A DNA stretch of 29,877 nucleotides from Lysobacter_F sp035645555 (GCA_035645555.1 DASQMI010000058.1:1-29877), one strand, 5' to 3'; shown: positions 13,199 through 22,815, numbered from the stretch's first letter. Numbers and translations are program-made. Notes: generated by a model from the sequence alone, not told the origin.

Positions 13199-15621
13199 CG
13201 ATAAGGCTGCTTGACCTTGCGCTTCGGCTTGCCACGCGCCGGCGGCGCCGGCAGCGCACGCTCCTCCACCAGCCGGAAGTCGATGCGCCGGTCCTCCACG
13301 CTCGCCTTCAGCACCAGCACGCGCACGCGGTCGCCGAGGCGGAACTCGCGGCCGCCGCGCTCGCCGGTCAGCGTCTTGCGAATCGGGTCGAAGTGGTAAT
13401 AGTCGTTCGGCAGCTGGGTGACATGCACCAGGCCGTTAACCTTGGATTCGTCCAGCTCGACGAACAGTCCGAAGCTGGTCACCCCGGAAATTACGCCCTC
13501 GAACTCGCCGCCGACGTGCTGCTCCATCCAGGCGGCGCGGTAACGCTCGTCGACCTCGCGCTCGGCCTCGTCGGCGCGGCGCTCGCGCGCCGAGCACTGC
13601 AGCGCCAGCGCGGCCATGTCGTGTGGCGAATAAATGAAGCGCTCCGGACGCTGCCCGCTCAGCGCGTGCTTGATCGCGCGGTGCACCAGCAGGTCGGGGT
13701 AGCGACGGATCGGCGAGGTGAAGTGCGCGTACGCCTCCAGCGCCAGGCCAAAGTGGCCGACGTTGCCCGGCGAATACACCGCCAAGGATTGGCTGCGCAG
13801 CAGCACCGACTCCAGCAGCGCAGAATCGGCGCGCTCGCGCACCTTCTGCAGCAGCTGGGTGAAGTCACGCGGCTCCACCGCGTGCCACGGCGGCATGCGC
13901 AACTTGAACTCCTTGAGGAACTCCTGCAGGTCGGCGTACTTGTCCTCCGGCGGCCGCTCGTGGATGCGGTACGGCGCCGGCACGTCGTGCGCGAGCAGGA
14001 ACTTCGCGGCTTCGACATTCGCCGCGATCATGCACTCCTCGATCAGCTTGTGGGCGTCGTTGCGCTGGAGCATGCCGGCCTGCACCACCTCGCCCTTCGG
14101 CCCCAGCACGAAGCGCACCTCGCTGGTCTCGAACTCGATCGCACCGCGACGGCGGCGCGCCTTCGCCAGCACGCCGTACAGCTGGTGCAGCCGTTCGACC
14201 TGCGGCAGCAGCGCGCCGACCGCCGCGCGCGCCTGCGTCCGCGCCTCATCGGCGACCCCGTCGCCGATCGCATTCCACACCTGGGTGTAGGTGAGGCGCG
14301 CGTGCGAGTGCATCACCGCCTCGTAGAACTTCGAGCGAGTGACCTCGCCGTTGCGGTCGATCTGCATGTCGCAGACGAAGCACAGCCGGTCCACCTTCGG
14401 CTTCAGCGAGCAAATGCCGTTGGACAGCGTCTCCGGCAGCATCGGCACCACGAACCCGGGGAAATACACCGAGGTGGCGCGCTTCTGCGCCTCGTCGTCG
14501 AGCGCGCTACCGGGGCGCACGTAATGCGAGACGTCGGCGATCGCCACCACCAGCCGGAACCCGTGGCGGTTGGGCTCGCAATAGACCGCGTCGTCGAAGT
14601 CCTTGGCGTCCTCGCCGTCGATCGTCACCAGCGGCAGCTGGCGCAGGTCGACACGTCCGGCGGCGACAGCCGGCTCCACCTCCACCGGGATGGCGGCGGC
14701 CTCGCGCAGGACCGCATCGGGAAACTCGTGCGGCAGCTCGTGGCCGTGGATCGCCGCTTCCACCACCAGCGACGGGGTGAGCCGGTCACCGAGCACGGTG
14801 AGCACGCGGCCGATCGGCGGCCGGCGCGTGTCCGGCGGCTGGGTGATCTCGCACACCACCAGCTGGCCGTGTTCGGCCTCGCCGCGCGCGTTGGGCGGGA
14901 TCAGCACGTTGCGCTGGATGCGGCGGTCATCCGGGCAGACATAACCGATGCCGGCCTCGATGATGTAGCGGCCGATCAGACGGTTGAGCCTGCGCTCGAG
15001 CACCTCGACGATGGCGCCCTCGCGGCGACCGCGCCGGTCCATCCCAGTGACGCTGGCGAGCACGCGATCGCCGTGCATCACCTTGCGCATCTCGTACGGC
15101 GGCAGGAACAGGTCGTCGCCGCCGGCCTCCGCCTTGAGAAACCCGAAGCCTTCCGGGTTGGCCACCACCACGCCGGGGATCAGGTCGAGCCGGCGGGCCG
15201 GCGCGAACGCGCCCTTGCGGTTCTGCAGCAGCTGGCCGTCGCGCAGCATCGCCGCCAGCCGCTTGCCGAGCGCCTCGAAACGGTCGGGACTGGCCAGGTC
15301 CAGCGCGGCGGCGATCGTTTCGGGGGGCATGGGCCCTTCGGCGTTCTCCAGCAGATGCAGGATCGCCTCGCGGCTGGGAATCGGGTTCTCGTAGCGCGCC
15401 GCCTCCCGTTCCGCGTACGGATCGCGGACGTCGGGCGTCGCGCCCCCGCGCGGCTGCAGCGCCGCGCGCGGACGGCGCGGCTCGCGGGGCGGCGGTTCGG
15501 GCATCCAAGCGGGTCGCTTGCGCGCGTCGGCGCCTTTGCGTGTGCTGCCGTGGGGGGAGGTGCCGCGCGTCGCGCTGCCCTGCATCTTGCGGCCTGTGCC
15601 GCGTCCGGACGTCTTCTTCAT
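13195..15621 (-). CDS. rnr: RNase R, processive 3'-5' exoribonuclease
   Basis: RNase R degrades structured RNA and helps in rRNA quality control. The order of parts is family-typical: a basic low-complexity N-terminus (to about 70), an HTH-like segment (about 80-135), two cold-shock domains (about 145-290), the RNB catalytic domain with the magnesium-binding motif DGEDAKDFDDAV at about 335-346, an S1 domain (about 705-790) and a basic tail (KPKRKVKQPYR). I chose the ATG at 15621 (808 residues); the frame continues to an ATG at 15645, which would add eight residues without a better ribosome-binding site. The opposite strand carries a very long open frame that is a composition shadow of this gene. 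Confidence 0.96.
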   Translation of the reverse strand: MKKTSGRGTGRKMQGSATRGTSPHGSTRKGADARKRPAWMPEPPPREPRRPRAALQPRGGATPDVRDPYAEREAARYENPIPSREAILHLLENAEGPMPPETIAAALDLASPDRFEALGKRLAAMLRDGQLLQNRKGAFAPARRLDLIPGVVVANPEGFGFLKAEAGGDDLFLPPYEMRKVMHGDRVLASVTGMDRRGRREGAIVEVLERRLNRLIGRYIIEAGIGYVCPDDRRIQRNVLIPPNARGEAEHGQLVVCEITQPPDTRRPPIGRVLTVLGDRLTPSLVVEAAIHGHELPHEFPDAVLREAAAIPVEVEPAVAAGRVDLRQLPLVTIDGEDAKDFDDAVYCEPNRHGFRLVVAIADVSHYVRPGSALDDEAQKRATSVYFPGFVVPMLPETLSNGICSLKPKVDRLCFVCDMQIDRNGEVTRSKFYEAVMHSHARLTYTQVWNAIGDGVADEARTQARAAVGALLPQVERLHQLYGVLAKARRRRGAIEFETSEVRFVLGPKGEVVQAGMLQRNDAHKLIEECMIAANVEAAKFLLAHDVPAPYRIHERPPEDKYADLQEFLKEFKLRMPPWHAVEPRDFTQLLQKVRERADSALLESVLLRSQSLAVYSPGNVGHFGLALEAYAHFTSPIRRYPDLLVHRAIKHALSGQRPERFIYSPHDMAALALQCSARERRADEAEREVDERYRAAWMEQHVGGEFEGVISGVTSFGLFVELDESKVNGLVHVTQLPNDYYHFDPIRKTLTGERGGREFRLGDRVRVLVLKASVEDRRIDFRLVEERALPAPPARGKPKRKVKQPYR

Positions 15622-15821
15622 GCGCCCATGGTGGCACAGCCGCATGCAAGAGCGCCGTCAGCCGCTTTTTTATGGTTCTTTCACACCGACTGCATGGAAC
15701 CGGGGGGACAGTCACACATCCAGACGGCAACTGCTCACAGCATGCCGTCGTCTGGCCGTGTCGGTCAGGGGAGGGCTAGCAGGGGAGCGGCTCCTGCCCT
15801 GACTCACGCAGGAGTGCCGTC
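15622..15821. other. Divergent intergenic region between rnr and the sensor kinase
   Basis: These 200 bases must hold the promoters of both neighbours. On the minus side an A-rich stretch (CATAAAAAAG, near 15666-15675) could be the rnr -10 region. On the plus side an inverted repeat, GTCAGGG (15764-15770) with CCCTGAC (15797-15803), encloses a smaller GGAG/CTCC stem just before the kinase ribosome-binding site AGGAG (15810-15814). The segment ACCGGGGGGACAGTCACAC near 15700 resembles sequences often found with RAYT/REP elements. Confidence 0.5.
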
Positions 15822-18800
15822 GTGAAGGAACCCACATTGCCAAGCGCGCCCCCGGCCGCGCAGACCGATCTGCACGCCGTGCTCGAAAGCGTGTCGGACG
15901 GCGTGTATGCCGTCGATGCCGCCTGGCGCATCACCACGTTCAACGCCGCCGCCGAGCGCTTCGTCGGTCGACCGCGGCAGGAACTGCTTGGGCGGACACT
16001 GTGGGAGGTATTCCCGCAGACCGTCGGCACCTCGTTCGAACGCTGCTTCCGTCATGTCATGCACGAGCGGCGCCCTGTCGTCCTGGAGGCGCACTCGGTC
16101 GTCCACCCGGACCGGCTGGTGGAGATACGTGCAGCCCCCATGCATGACGGCGGCATCGCCGTGGTCTTCACCGACGTCACCGAGCGCAAGAAATACGAGA
16201 GCCAGTTGCATGCGAGCGAGCGCCAGTTCCGGCTGATCGCCGAGAACACGCTGGCGCTGATCTGGCTCGCGGATGCCGACGGGCGCCTGCGCTACGCCAA
16301 TCCACGCTTTCGCGAACTGTTCGGCGGAGACGGCGAGGACCTGCTCGCGGGCTGCAAACACGCGCTCCATCCCGCCGACCGGCGCCGCTTCGCGCACGAG
16401 GTGCTGACCCGAGTGCGCCGGCGCGAGCCGTTCCGTGGCGAGTTCCGCATCGCCACACCAAACGGCGAGTTGCGTTGGTTGCGCTGCGAAGGCTCGCCAC
16501 AGCGCGACGGCAACGGGCTGTTCTGCGGCTACGTGGGCGTATGCACCGACATTACCGAGGCCAAGGCGTACGAAACCGCCCTGCTGCGGACCACGCGGCG
16601 TCTCGACGCGATCCTCGCCAACGCCTCGATGGCGATTTTCCTGCTCGATGCCGAGCAGCGCTGCGTCTTCATGAATCCGGCCGCCGAGACGCTGACGGGC
16701 TTTACTTTCGCCGAACTCGAAGGCCGGTTGCTGCACGAGACGGTGCACCGCCACGGCAATGGGCTATCCCACGCGGCCGGCGAATGCCCGATCGTGAGCG
16801 CGTTCCCCGGACGCGACCGCGTCGCCGGCGAGGAGGTGTTCGTGCACAAGGACGGCACCCACTACCCGGTGGCGTACACCTCGTCGCCGATCCTCGGCGA
16901 GCGCGGCGACGTGCTCGGCACCGTGATCGAAGTGCGCGGCACTGCGGCGGAAGAGGAGCGCGCCCGCGTATTGCAGGAGACGGTCGAGCGCCTGCAGCTG
17001 GTGCTGCGCGCGACCCAGGACGCGGTCTGGGACTGGGACGTGGCCGGCGAGCGCATCGTGTGGAACGAATCGCTGCGCACCGCGTTCGGCCATGACCCCG
17101 CATCCGCGACACGCGACTATGGCTGGTGGCTGGAGCAGGTGCATCCCGACGACCGCGAGCGTGTGCACGCCTCGCTGGCGGCGGTCACCGCCCGCGGGAA
17201 CGCCACTCACTGGAGCGCCGAGTACCGCTTCCGTCGCGCCGACGGCAGCTACGCCGACGTGCTCGACCGCGGCTACGTGCTGCGCGCGGACTGCGGGCGG
17301 GTCACCCGCATGATCGGTGCGATGCTCGATCTCAGCGCGCGCAAGCAGGCCGAACGTGCGCTGGAGGAAAGCCGCACGTATCTGCGCAGCGTGCTCGACT
17401 CCACCGAGGAAGGCTTCTTCGCGGTCGACCGCGACGGCCGCATCACGCTGTGCAACACCGCATTCCGGCGACTGCTCGCGCTACCCACCGGCGAGCATGC
17501 GGTCGGGCGACCCCAGCACGAAGTGCTCGGCCATACCAAGCCTGACGGCAGCCCCTGTCCGGAGCACACGTGTGCGATCGCTCGCTGCGCCCGCGAAGGC
17601 GTCGTCGCCCACGTGATCGGCGAACGTTTCCATGCCGCGGACGGCCGCTCGTTCCCGGTCGAGTACCGTGTCAATCCGATCGAGATGGGCGGCGAGCTGC
17701 ACGGCGCGATCTGCACGTTCACCGACATCACCGACCGCCTGCGCGCGGAGGCCGCGCTGCGCGAGAGCGAGGCGCGCTTCCGCAACATGGCCGACCACGC
17801 CCCGGTGATGATGCGGGTGACCGGCCCGGACGGCCGCAGCGTGTACCTCAACCGCCGGTGGTACGAGTTCACCGGCCAGACGCCCGAAGGCACGGTGGGC
17901 TTCGGCTGGCTGGACGCGGTGCACGACGACGACCGCCCGACGGCCGAACGCGCGTTCCTCGCCGCCCACGCGGCCCGCGCGCCGTACCGAACCGAGTTCC
18001 GCCTGCGCCGCGCCGACGGCAGCTACCGCTGGGTGCTCGACACCGCCGCACCGCGTTTCAATGAATGCGGGGGCTTCCTGGGCCACATCGGCTCGGTCAT
18101 CGACATCGACGAGCGCCGCGAGATCGAGATGCGGCTACGCCACAGCGAAGCGCGCCTGCGTCTGGCGACGAGCGCGGCCGCGATTGGCACCTGGGACTAC
18201 AACCTGGTGACCGGCGAGATCCTGTGGGACACCCAGTCGCGCGTGCTGTTCGGGCTGCACTCCGAGGAGACCGTGACCTACGAGACGTTCCTGCGCTGCC
18301 TGCATCCGGAAGACCGGGGGCGGGTCGATGCGGCGGTGAATCGGGTCGTTTCGCGAACGCATCCCGACGAATTCGAGTCCGAATTCCGCGTCATCGGCCT
18401 CGACGACGGCACCGAGCGTTGGGTGCTGTCGAAGGGCCGGGCGCTACTCGAGGGTGAGGGCGAGCATCGCCGTCCGGTGCGCTTCCTCGGCGTGGTCATG
18501 GATATCACCGACCTCAAGCGCGCGGAAGCCGAGCAGCGCGAGGTCAACGAGACGCTCGAACGACGCGTGCAGCAGGAGATCAGCGAGCGCATGCGCACCG
18601 AGGAAGTCCTGCGCCAGAGCCAGAAGCTGGAAGCGCTGGGCCAGCTGACCGGCGGACTCGCGCACGACTTCAACAACCTGCTCACGATCATCCGCTCCTC
18701 GCTGTACCTGCTCCGCGATCCCGGGCTGCCGCAGGACAAGCAGACCCGCTACCTCGACGCGATTTCGGAAACCGTCGAGCGCGCCGCCAAGCTGACCGGC

Positions 18801-19748
18801 CAGCTGCTCGCGTTCGCGCGCCGCCAGCCGCTCAAGCCCGAGGTGTTCGATTCCGGCCAGCACATCCACGACGCCATCGACCTGCTGCAGACGACGGTCG
18901 GCACCCGCGTGCACATCGAGACGTCGTTTACCGACACGCCGTTCTGCATCGAGGCCGACCCCAACCAGTTCGACACCGCGGTGCTCAACCTCGCGCTCAA
19001 CGCGCGCGACGCGATGGGCGGCAAGGGCACGGTGCGCATCGGGTTGCACATCGTCGACACCATGCCGCCGTTGCACGGGCAACCGTCCCGGCGCGGGCCG
19101 TTCGTGGCGCTGTCGATCAGCGACACCGGTTGCGGCATCCCGCCGCACCATCTCGAGCGCATCTTCGAACCGTTCTTCACCACCAAGGAACCGGGCCGGG
19201 GCACCGGACTCGGGCTGAGCCAGGTGTACGGCTTCGTCCGGCAGTCCGGTGGCGACGTGCAGGTCGAAAGCGAGGTGGGCCGCGGCACCACCTTCACCCT
19301 GTATCTGCCGAAAGCGAAGACCACGCCGCGACCGCGCGAGGCGCCGCCGGAAATCGCCGAGCCGGAGGAGGTCGGCGGCGGCAGCCGGGTGTTGCTGGTC
19401 GAGGACAACCGCCAGGTCGGCGAGTCGACCGCGCAACTGCTGGAACGCCTCGGCTTCGTGGTGACCTGGCGCGAGGACGCGCAGACGGCGCTGGACACGC
19501 TCGCGCAGGACGGCGAGATCGAAATGGTGCTGTCCGACGTGGTCATGCCGGGCGGCATGAACGGGCTGCAGCTGGCGCGCGAGATCGAACGCCAGCGGCC
19601 GGACGTGCCGATCGTGCTGATGACCGGCTACAGCCACGCGCTCGCCGACGGCGCCAACCCCTACCCGTTGCTGCGCAAGCCGTTCACCGCCGAGGAAGTC
19701 GCGCAGCAGCTCGGACGCACGTTGCGCCAGCACCGCGCGCGGCACTGA
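15822..19748 (+). CDS. Hybrid sensor histidine kinase with about seven PAS segments and a receiver domain
   Basis: The 1308-residue product has no membrane segment and is probably cytoplasmic. From the N-terminus: PAS-like segments at about 12-122, 130-248, 255-375, 388-508, 515-640, 645-765 and 775-897, several ending in the PAC-type D-I-T/D-L-S pattern (FTDVTERK, CTDITEAK, FTDITDRL, VMDITDLK). A coiled coil (900-930) follows, then HisKA with the phosphoacceptor H948 in GGLAHDFNNLL. The ATPase has N box NLALNARDAM (1056-1065), DTGCGIP (1101-1107) and GRGTGLGLSQ (1125-1134). The receiver has E1194, D1195, phosphoacceptor D1239, T1268 and K1286. No response regulator with an output domain is adjacent, so its target is unknown. 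It starts at GTG 15822, seven bases after AGGAG. PAS 5 contains a C-x4-C-x4-C cluster (C579, C584, C589). Confidence 0.93.
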   Translation: MKEPTLPSAPPAAQTDLHAVLESVSDGVYAVDAAWRITTFNAAAERFVGRPRQELLGRTLWEVFPQTVGTSFERCFRHVMHERRPVVLEAHSVVHPDRLVEIRAAPMHDGGIAVVFTDVTERKKYESQLHASERQFRLIAENTLALIWLADADGRLRYANPRFRELFGGDGEDLLAGCKHALHPADRRRFAHEVLTRVRRREPFRGEFRIATPNGELRWLRCEGSPQRDGNGLFCGYVGVCTDITEAKAYETALLRTTRRLDAILANASMAIFLLDAEQRCVFMNPAAETLTGFTFAELEGRLLHETVHRHGNGLSHAAGECPIVSAFPGRDRVAGEEVFVHKDGTHYPVAYTSSPILGERGDVLGTVIEVRGTAAEEERARVLQETVERLQLVLRATQDAVWDWDVAGERIVWNESLRTAFGHDPASATRDYGWWLEQVHPDDRERVHASLAAVTARGNATHWSAEYRFRRADGSYADVLDRGYVLRADCGRVTRMIGAMLDLSARKQAERALEESRTYLRSVLDSTEEGFFAVDRDGRITLCNTAFRRLLALPTGEHAVGRPQHEVLGHTKPDGSPCPEHTCAIARCAREGVVAHVIGERFHAADGRSFPVEYRVNPIEMGGELHGAICTFTDITDRLRAEAALRESEARFRNMADHAPVMMRVTGPDGRSVYLNRRWYEFTGQTPEGTVGFGWLDAVHDDDRPTAERAFLAAHAARAPYRTEFRLRRADGSYRWVLDTAAPRFNECGGFLGHIGSVIDIDERREIEMRLRHSEARLRLATSAAAIGTWDYNLVTGEILWDTQSRVLFGLHSEETVTYETFLRCLHPEDRGRVDAAVNRVVSRTHPDEFESEFRVIGLDDGTERWVLSKGRALLEGEGEHRRPVRFLGVVMDITDLKRAEAEQREVNETLERRVQQEISERMRTEEVLRQSQKLEALGQLTGGLAHDFNNLLTIIRSSLYLLRDPGLPQDKQTRYLDAISETVERAAKLTGQLLAFARRQPLKPEVFDSGQHIHDAIDLLQTTVGTRVHIETSFTDTPFCIEADPNQFDTAVLNLALNARDAMGGKGTVRIGLHIVDTMPPLHGQPSRRGPFVALSISDTGCGIPPHHLERIFEPFFTTKEPGRGTGLGLSQVYGFVRQSGGDVQVESEVGRGTTFTLYLPKAKTTPRPREAPPEIAEPEEVGGGSRVLLVEDNRQVGESTAQLLERLGFVVTWREDAQTALDTLAQDGEIEMVLSDVVMPGGMNGLQLAREIERQRPDVPIVLMTGYSHALADGANPYPLLRKPFTAEEVAQQLGRTLRQHRARH

Positions 19749-19767
19749 CGGCGGCAGCGCCCGATCG

Positions 19768-20088
19768 CTAGACGCCGGGCGTGCCTGCCTGCGCGACGGT
19801 GTCGTAGTGCAGCACGTGCGGCTCGAACTCGAGCAGGAAGCCGCTGTCCTCGTCGTAGTACTTCGCCCTGTCGATCGGCTCGCCGGCGAACGCGCGGATC
19901 GCCTCGAGCGACTCCCACGACGTCACGATCATGAAGTGCGACACCTCGTCGGCATCGCGCCGCAGGATGGTGACGCCCAGGTTGCCGGCGATCCGGCGGT
20001 AGTCGGGGATCGCGCGTTCCTGCAGGAACTGCGCGTAGCGGTCGCCCAGATGCAGCGGCGTGCGCCCCTGCCACACTCGGAAGATCAT
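19768..20088 (-). CDS. Putative antibiotic biosynthesis monooxygenase (ABM)-like small protein
   Basis: The 106-residue product (MIFRVWQGRTPLHLGDRYAQ..) has the look of a dimeric alpha-beta barrel: a strand with the FRVWQGRT start, a helix YAQFLQERAIPDYRRI, then GVTILRR, HFMIVTSWESLEAIRAFAG and a final EPHVLHYDTV strand. The SWESLEAIRAFAG segment is the most ABM-like. Function is unknown; such proteins range from monooxygenases to heme-degrading or merely structural members. I place the start at the ATG at 20088, with GAGG about seven bases upstream; the open frame continues further only as Arg-rich sequence. Confidence 0.7.
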   Translation of the reverse strand: MIFRVWQGRTPLHLGDRYAQFLQERAIPDYRRIAGNLGVTILRRDADEVSHFMIVTSWESLEAIRAFAGEPIDRAKYYDEDSGFLLEFEPHVLHYDTVAQAGTPGV

Positions 20089-20225
20089 GCAATGGCCTCG
20101 CCGCCGGCGCAGCCGCCGGCCCGTGCCGCGACTAGAGCGCGGCGCGAGGCTTCGGTCAATCCGGCAGCCACCTGCCGCGGCAACCCGCCGCGAGCGGCAA
20201 AGCAACGGATGTCGGTCCGGAAACG

Positions 20226-20249
20226 AAAAACCCGCGCGACTGCGCGGGT
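20226..20249 (-). terminator. Rho-independent terminator of tRNA-Leu
   Basis: Reading the minus strand, ACCCGCGC (20249-20242) pairs with GCGCGGGT (20237-20230) across a 4-nt loop and is followed by a T-run (complement of AAAAA, 20226-20230). It lies 38 bases beyond the 3' end of the tRNA. Between it and the ABM-like gene (20089-20225) I see nothing else. Confidence 0.85.
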
Positions 20250-20287
20250 CTTCGTGGTCAGCCCCGGGCGCGCCGGGTGCTGCGATC

Positions 20288-20372
<85 letters not shown>

Positions 20373-20408
20373 CTGGTTGCGGCCGCACCCGCAGGTGCGA
20401 GGCCGCGC

Positions 20409-20437
20409 ATGATGCGGCCCGCGGCGCGGGTTGTCAA
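20409..20437 (-). promoter_or_regulatory. Sigma-70 promoter of tRNA-Leu
   Basis: On the minus strand a perfect TTGACA (20437-20432) and CATCAT (20414-20409) are separated by 17 bases, and the mature tRNA begins 36 bases downstream of the -10 box. The stretch after the -10 is very GC-rich, as in stringently controlled stable-RNA promoters. Confidence 0.8.
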
Positions 20438-20533
20438 CGGCTCCAGACCGAACCGCTCAGGCGGCCGGGCACGCGCGTCGACGCCGTCGTGCGGAGGGGC
20501 CGAAGCGGGCCACGGAGCGGCCGGTGCGCGCCG

Positions 20534-20539
20534 TAGAAT
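20534..20539 (+). promoter_or_regulatory. Possible -10 box of parC
   Basis: TAGAAT, preceded by CCG, lies 29 bases upstream of the parC ATG and matches TATAAT at five of six positions. No good -35 box is seen at 17 bases (CACGGA), and no strong ribosome-binding site is visible. Confidence 0.4.
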
Positions 20540-20568
20540 CGGCGCTTCCGTTCGCTTCCGGTTCACGC

Positions 20569-22812
20569 ATGTCCGACGTACGCCCCGTCTTCCACGGCTT
20601 CGAGCAGATCCCGCTGCGCGAGTACGCCGAGCGCGCCTATCTCGACTACTCGATGTACGTGGTGCTGGACCGCGCGCTGCCGTTCCTGGGCGACGGCCTG
20701 AAGCCGGTGCAGCGGCGGATCATCTACGCGATGAGCGAGCTCGGGCTGAATGCCGCCGCCAAGCCGAAAAAAGCCGCGCGCACGGTCGGCGACGTGATCG
20801 GCAAGTACCACCCGCACGGCGATTCGGCCTGCTACGAGGCGCTGGTGCTGATGGCGCAGCCGTTCTCCTACCGCTATCCGCTGATCGAAGGCCAAGGCAA
20901 CTTCGGTTCGCCGGACGACCCGAAGTCGTTCGCAGCGATGCGCTACACCGAGGCCAAGCTCACGCCGATCGCCGAAGTGCTGCTCGGCGAGCTTGGCCAG
21001 GGCACGGTGGACTGGACGCCCAACTTCGACGGCACGCTCGAAGAACCAAGCTGGATGCCGGCGCGACTGCCGCACCTGCTGCTCAACGGAACGACCGGCA
21101 TCGCGGTGGGCATGGCCACCGACATCCCGCCGCACAACCTCAACGAGGTGGTCAGCGCCTGCGTGCGCCTGCTCGACGATCCGGACGCCAGCGTGCGCGA
21201 CCTCTGCGAGCACATCCGCGGCCCCGACTTCCCCACCACCGCGGAAATCATCACGCCGACCGACGAGCTGGCGCAGATGTACGAAAGCGGCACCGGCAGC
21301 GTGCGGTGCCGCGCGACGTGGGCGAAGGAGCACGGCAACCTGGTGGTCACCGCACTGCCCTACCAGGTATCGCCGAGCAAGGTGATCGAGCAGATCGCGC
21401 AGCAGATGCGCGCGAAGAAACTGCCGTGGCTGGAGGACATCCGCGACGAGTCCGACCACGCCAACCCGACCCGCATCGTGCTGGTGCCGCGCAGCAACCG
21501 TGTCGATGCCGAGCAGCTGATGGGCCACCTGTTCGCGACCACCGACCTCGAACGCAGCTACCGGATCAACTTCAACATCATCGGCCTGGAGGGCCGCCCG
21601 CAGGTCAAGAACCTCAAAGCGCTGCTGTCGGAATGGCTGACGTTCCGCCTCGACACCGTCACGCGCCGGCTCAAACACCGGCTCGACAAGGTCGAGCGCC
21701 GCCTGCACCTGCTCGAAGGCCTGCTGATCGCCTACCTCAACCTCGACGAGGTGATCCGCATCATCCGCAGCGAGGACGAGCCCAAGCCGGTGCTGATGCA
21801 GCGTTTCGGCCTCAGCGAGGAGCAGACCGACTACATCCTCGACACCAAGCTGCGCCAGCTCGCGCGCCTGGAAGAGATGAAGATCCGCGGCGAGGAGGCG
21901 GAGCTCGACGCCGAACGCGACCGCATCATCGCCATCCTCGGCAGCAAGGCCAAGCTGCGCAAGCTGGTGAAGGACGAGCTGCTCGCCGACGCGAAGAAGT
22001 TCGGCGATGCGCGCCGCTCGCCGCTGGTCGCGCGCGAGGCCGCACAGGCGCTGTCGGAGACCGAGCTGGTCGCCAGCGAACCGATGACCGTGGTGCTGAG
22101 CGAGAAGGGCTGGGTGCGCGCCGCGAAGGGTCACGACGTTGACGCCGCCGCGCTCAGCTACCGCGAGGGCGACGCGCTGCTGGCCGCGGTGCGCTCGCGC
22201 AGCACCCACCAGGTCGCGTTCCTCGATTCGACCGGGCGCGCGTATTCGACGCTGGTGCACACCCTGCCCTCCGCGCGCGGCAACGGCGAGCCGCTCACCG
22301 GCCGCTTTACGCCGGCCGCCGGCGCGTCGTTCCAGGCGCTGGCGAGCGGCGAGAACGAGCAGCGTTTCGTGCTCGCAAGCTCGCACGGCTACGGCTTCGT
22401 CACCCGTTTCGAGAACCTGCTCAGCCGGCAGAAGGCCGGCAAGGCGATGCTGTCGCTCACGCCGAGCGCGCGCGTGCTGCAACCCGCGGCGGTCGGCGAC
22501 GTCGAGCAGGACCGCCTCGCGGTCGTCACCAGCGCCGGCCACCTGCTGGTGTTCCCTGTCGCCGAGCTGCCCGAGCTCGACAAGGGCAAGGGCAACAAGC
22601 TGATCGAGATTCCGAAGGCCAAGCTCGGCACCGAACGCGTGGTCGCGGTCGCCGCCGTCGCGCCGGGCGCGGCGCTTGCAGTGAAGTCCGGCAGCCGCAC
22701 CATGACGCTGTCATGGAAGGAGCTCGACGCCTACCTTGGCGCGCGCGCGACCCGCGGCGGACTGCTGCCGCGCGGCTGGCAGAAGGTCGACGATCTCGCC
22801 ACCGAAGGCTGA
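20569..22812 (+). CDS. parC: DNA topoisomerase IV subunit A (ParC)
   Basis: ParC cuts and rejoins DNA in the enzyme that unlinks daughter chromosomes, together with ParE (not in the window). The 747-residue product is collinear with E. coli ParC (752). The winged-helix/tower part holds the quinolone-resistance region GKYHPHGDSACYEALVLMAQ, with wild-type S86 and E90, and the catalytic Y126 in AAMRYTEAKL. The ATDIPPHNLNEVV, DESDHANPTRIVLVPRSNR and EDEPKPVLMQRFGL segments and the C-terminal beta-pinwheel (about 490-740, with GWVRAAKGHD and KGKGNKLIEIP) distinguish it from GyrA, whose GyrA-box is absent. I use the ATG at 20569; an earlier frame opening at 20431 is Arg-rich and overlaps the tRNA promoter. 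Confidence 0.97.
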   Translation: MSDVRPVFHGFEQIPLREYAERAYLDYSMYVVLDRALPFLGDGLKPVQRRIIYAMSELGLNAAAKPKKAARTVGDVIGKYHPHGDSACYEALVLMAQPFSYRYPLIEGQGNFGSPDDPKSFAAMRYTEAKLTPIAEVLLGELGQGTVDWTPNFDGTLEEPSWMPARLPHLLLNGTTGIAVGMATDIPPHNLNEVVSACVRLLDDPDASVRDLCEHIRGPDFPTTAEIITPTDELAQMYESGTGSVRCRATWAKEHGNLVVTALPYQVSPSKVIEQIAQQMRAKKLPWLEDIRDESDHANPTRIVLVPRSNRVDAEQLMGHLFATTDLERSYRINFNIIGLEGRPQVKNLKALLSEWLTFRLDTVTRRLKHRLDKVERRLHLLEGLLIAYLNLDEVIRIIRSEDEPKPVLMQRFGLSEEQTDYILDTKLRQLARLEEMKIRGEEAELDAERDRIIAILGSKAKLRKLVKDELLADAKKFGDARRSPLVAREAAQALSETELVASEPMTVVLSEKGWVRAAKGHDVDAAALSYREGDALLAAVRSRSTHQVAFLDSTGRAYSTLVHTLPSARGNGEPLTGRFTPAAGASFQALASGENEQRFVLASSHGYGFVTRFENLLSRQKAGKAMLSLTPSARVLQPAAVGDVEQDRLAVVTSAGHLLVFPVAELPELDKGKGNKLIEIPKAKLGTERVVAVAAVAPGAALAVKSGSRTMTLSWKELDAYLGARATRGGLLPRGWQKVDDLATEG

Positions 22813-22815
22813 CCC

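Noticed and set aside
12454..15825. A 1123-codon open frame on the plus strand across rlmB and rnr
   Set aside because: It lies opposite two unmistakable genes, is rich in Arg, His, Val and Gln, shows no domain pattern, and is the expected GC-driven shadow frame.
20563..22542. A 659-codon open frame opposite parC
   Set aside because: Low-complexity composition and no recognisable motif; parC is certain on the other strand.
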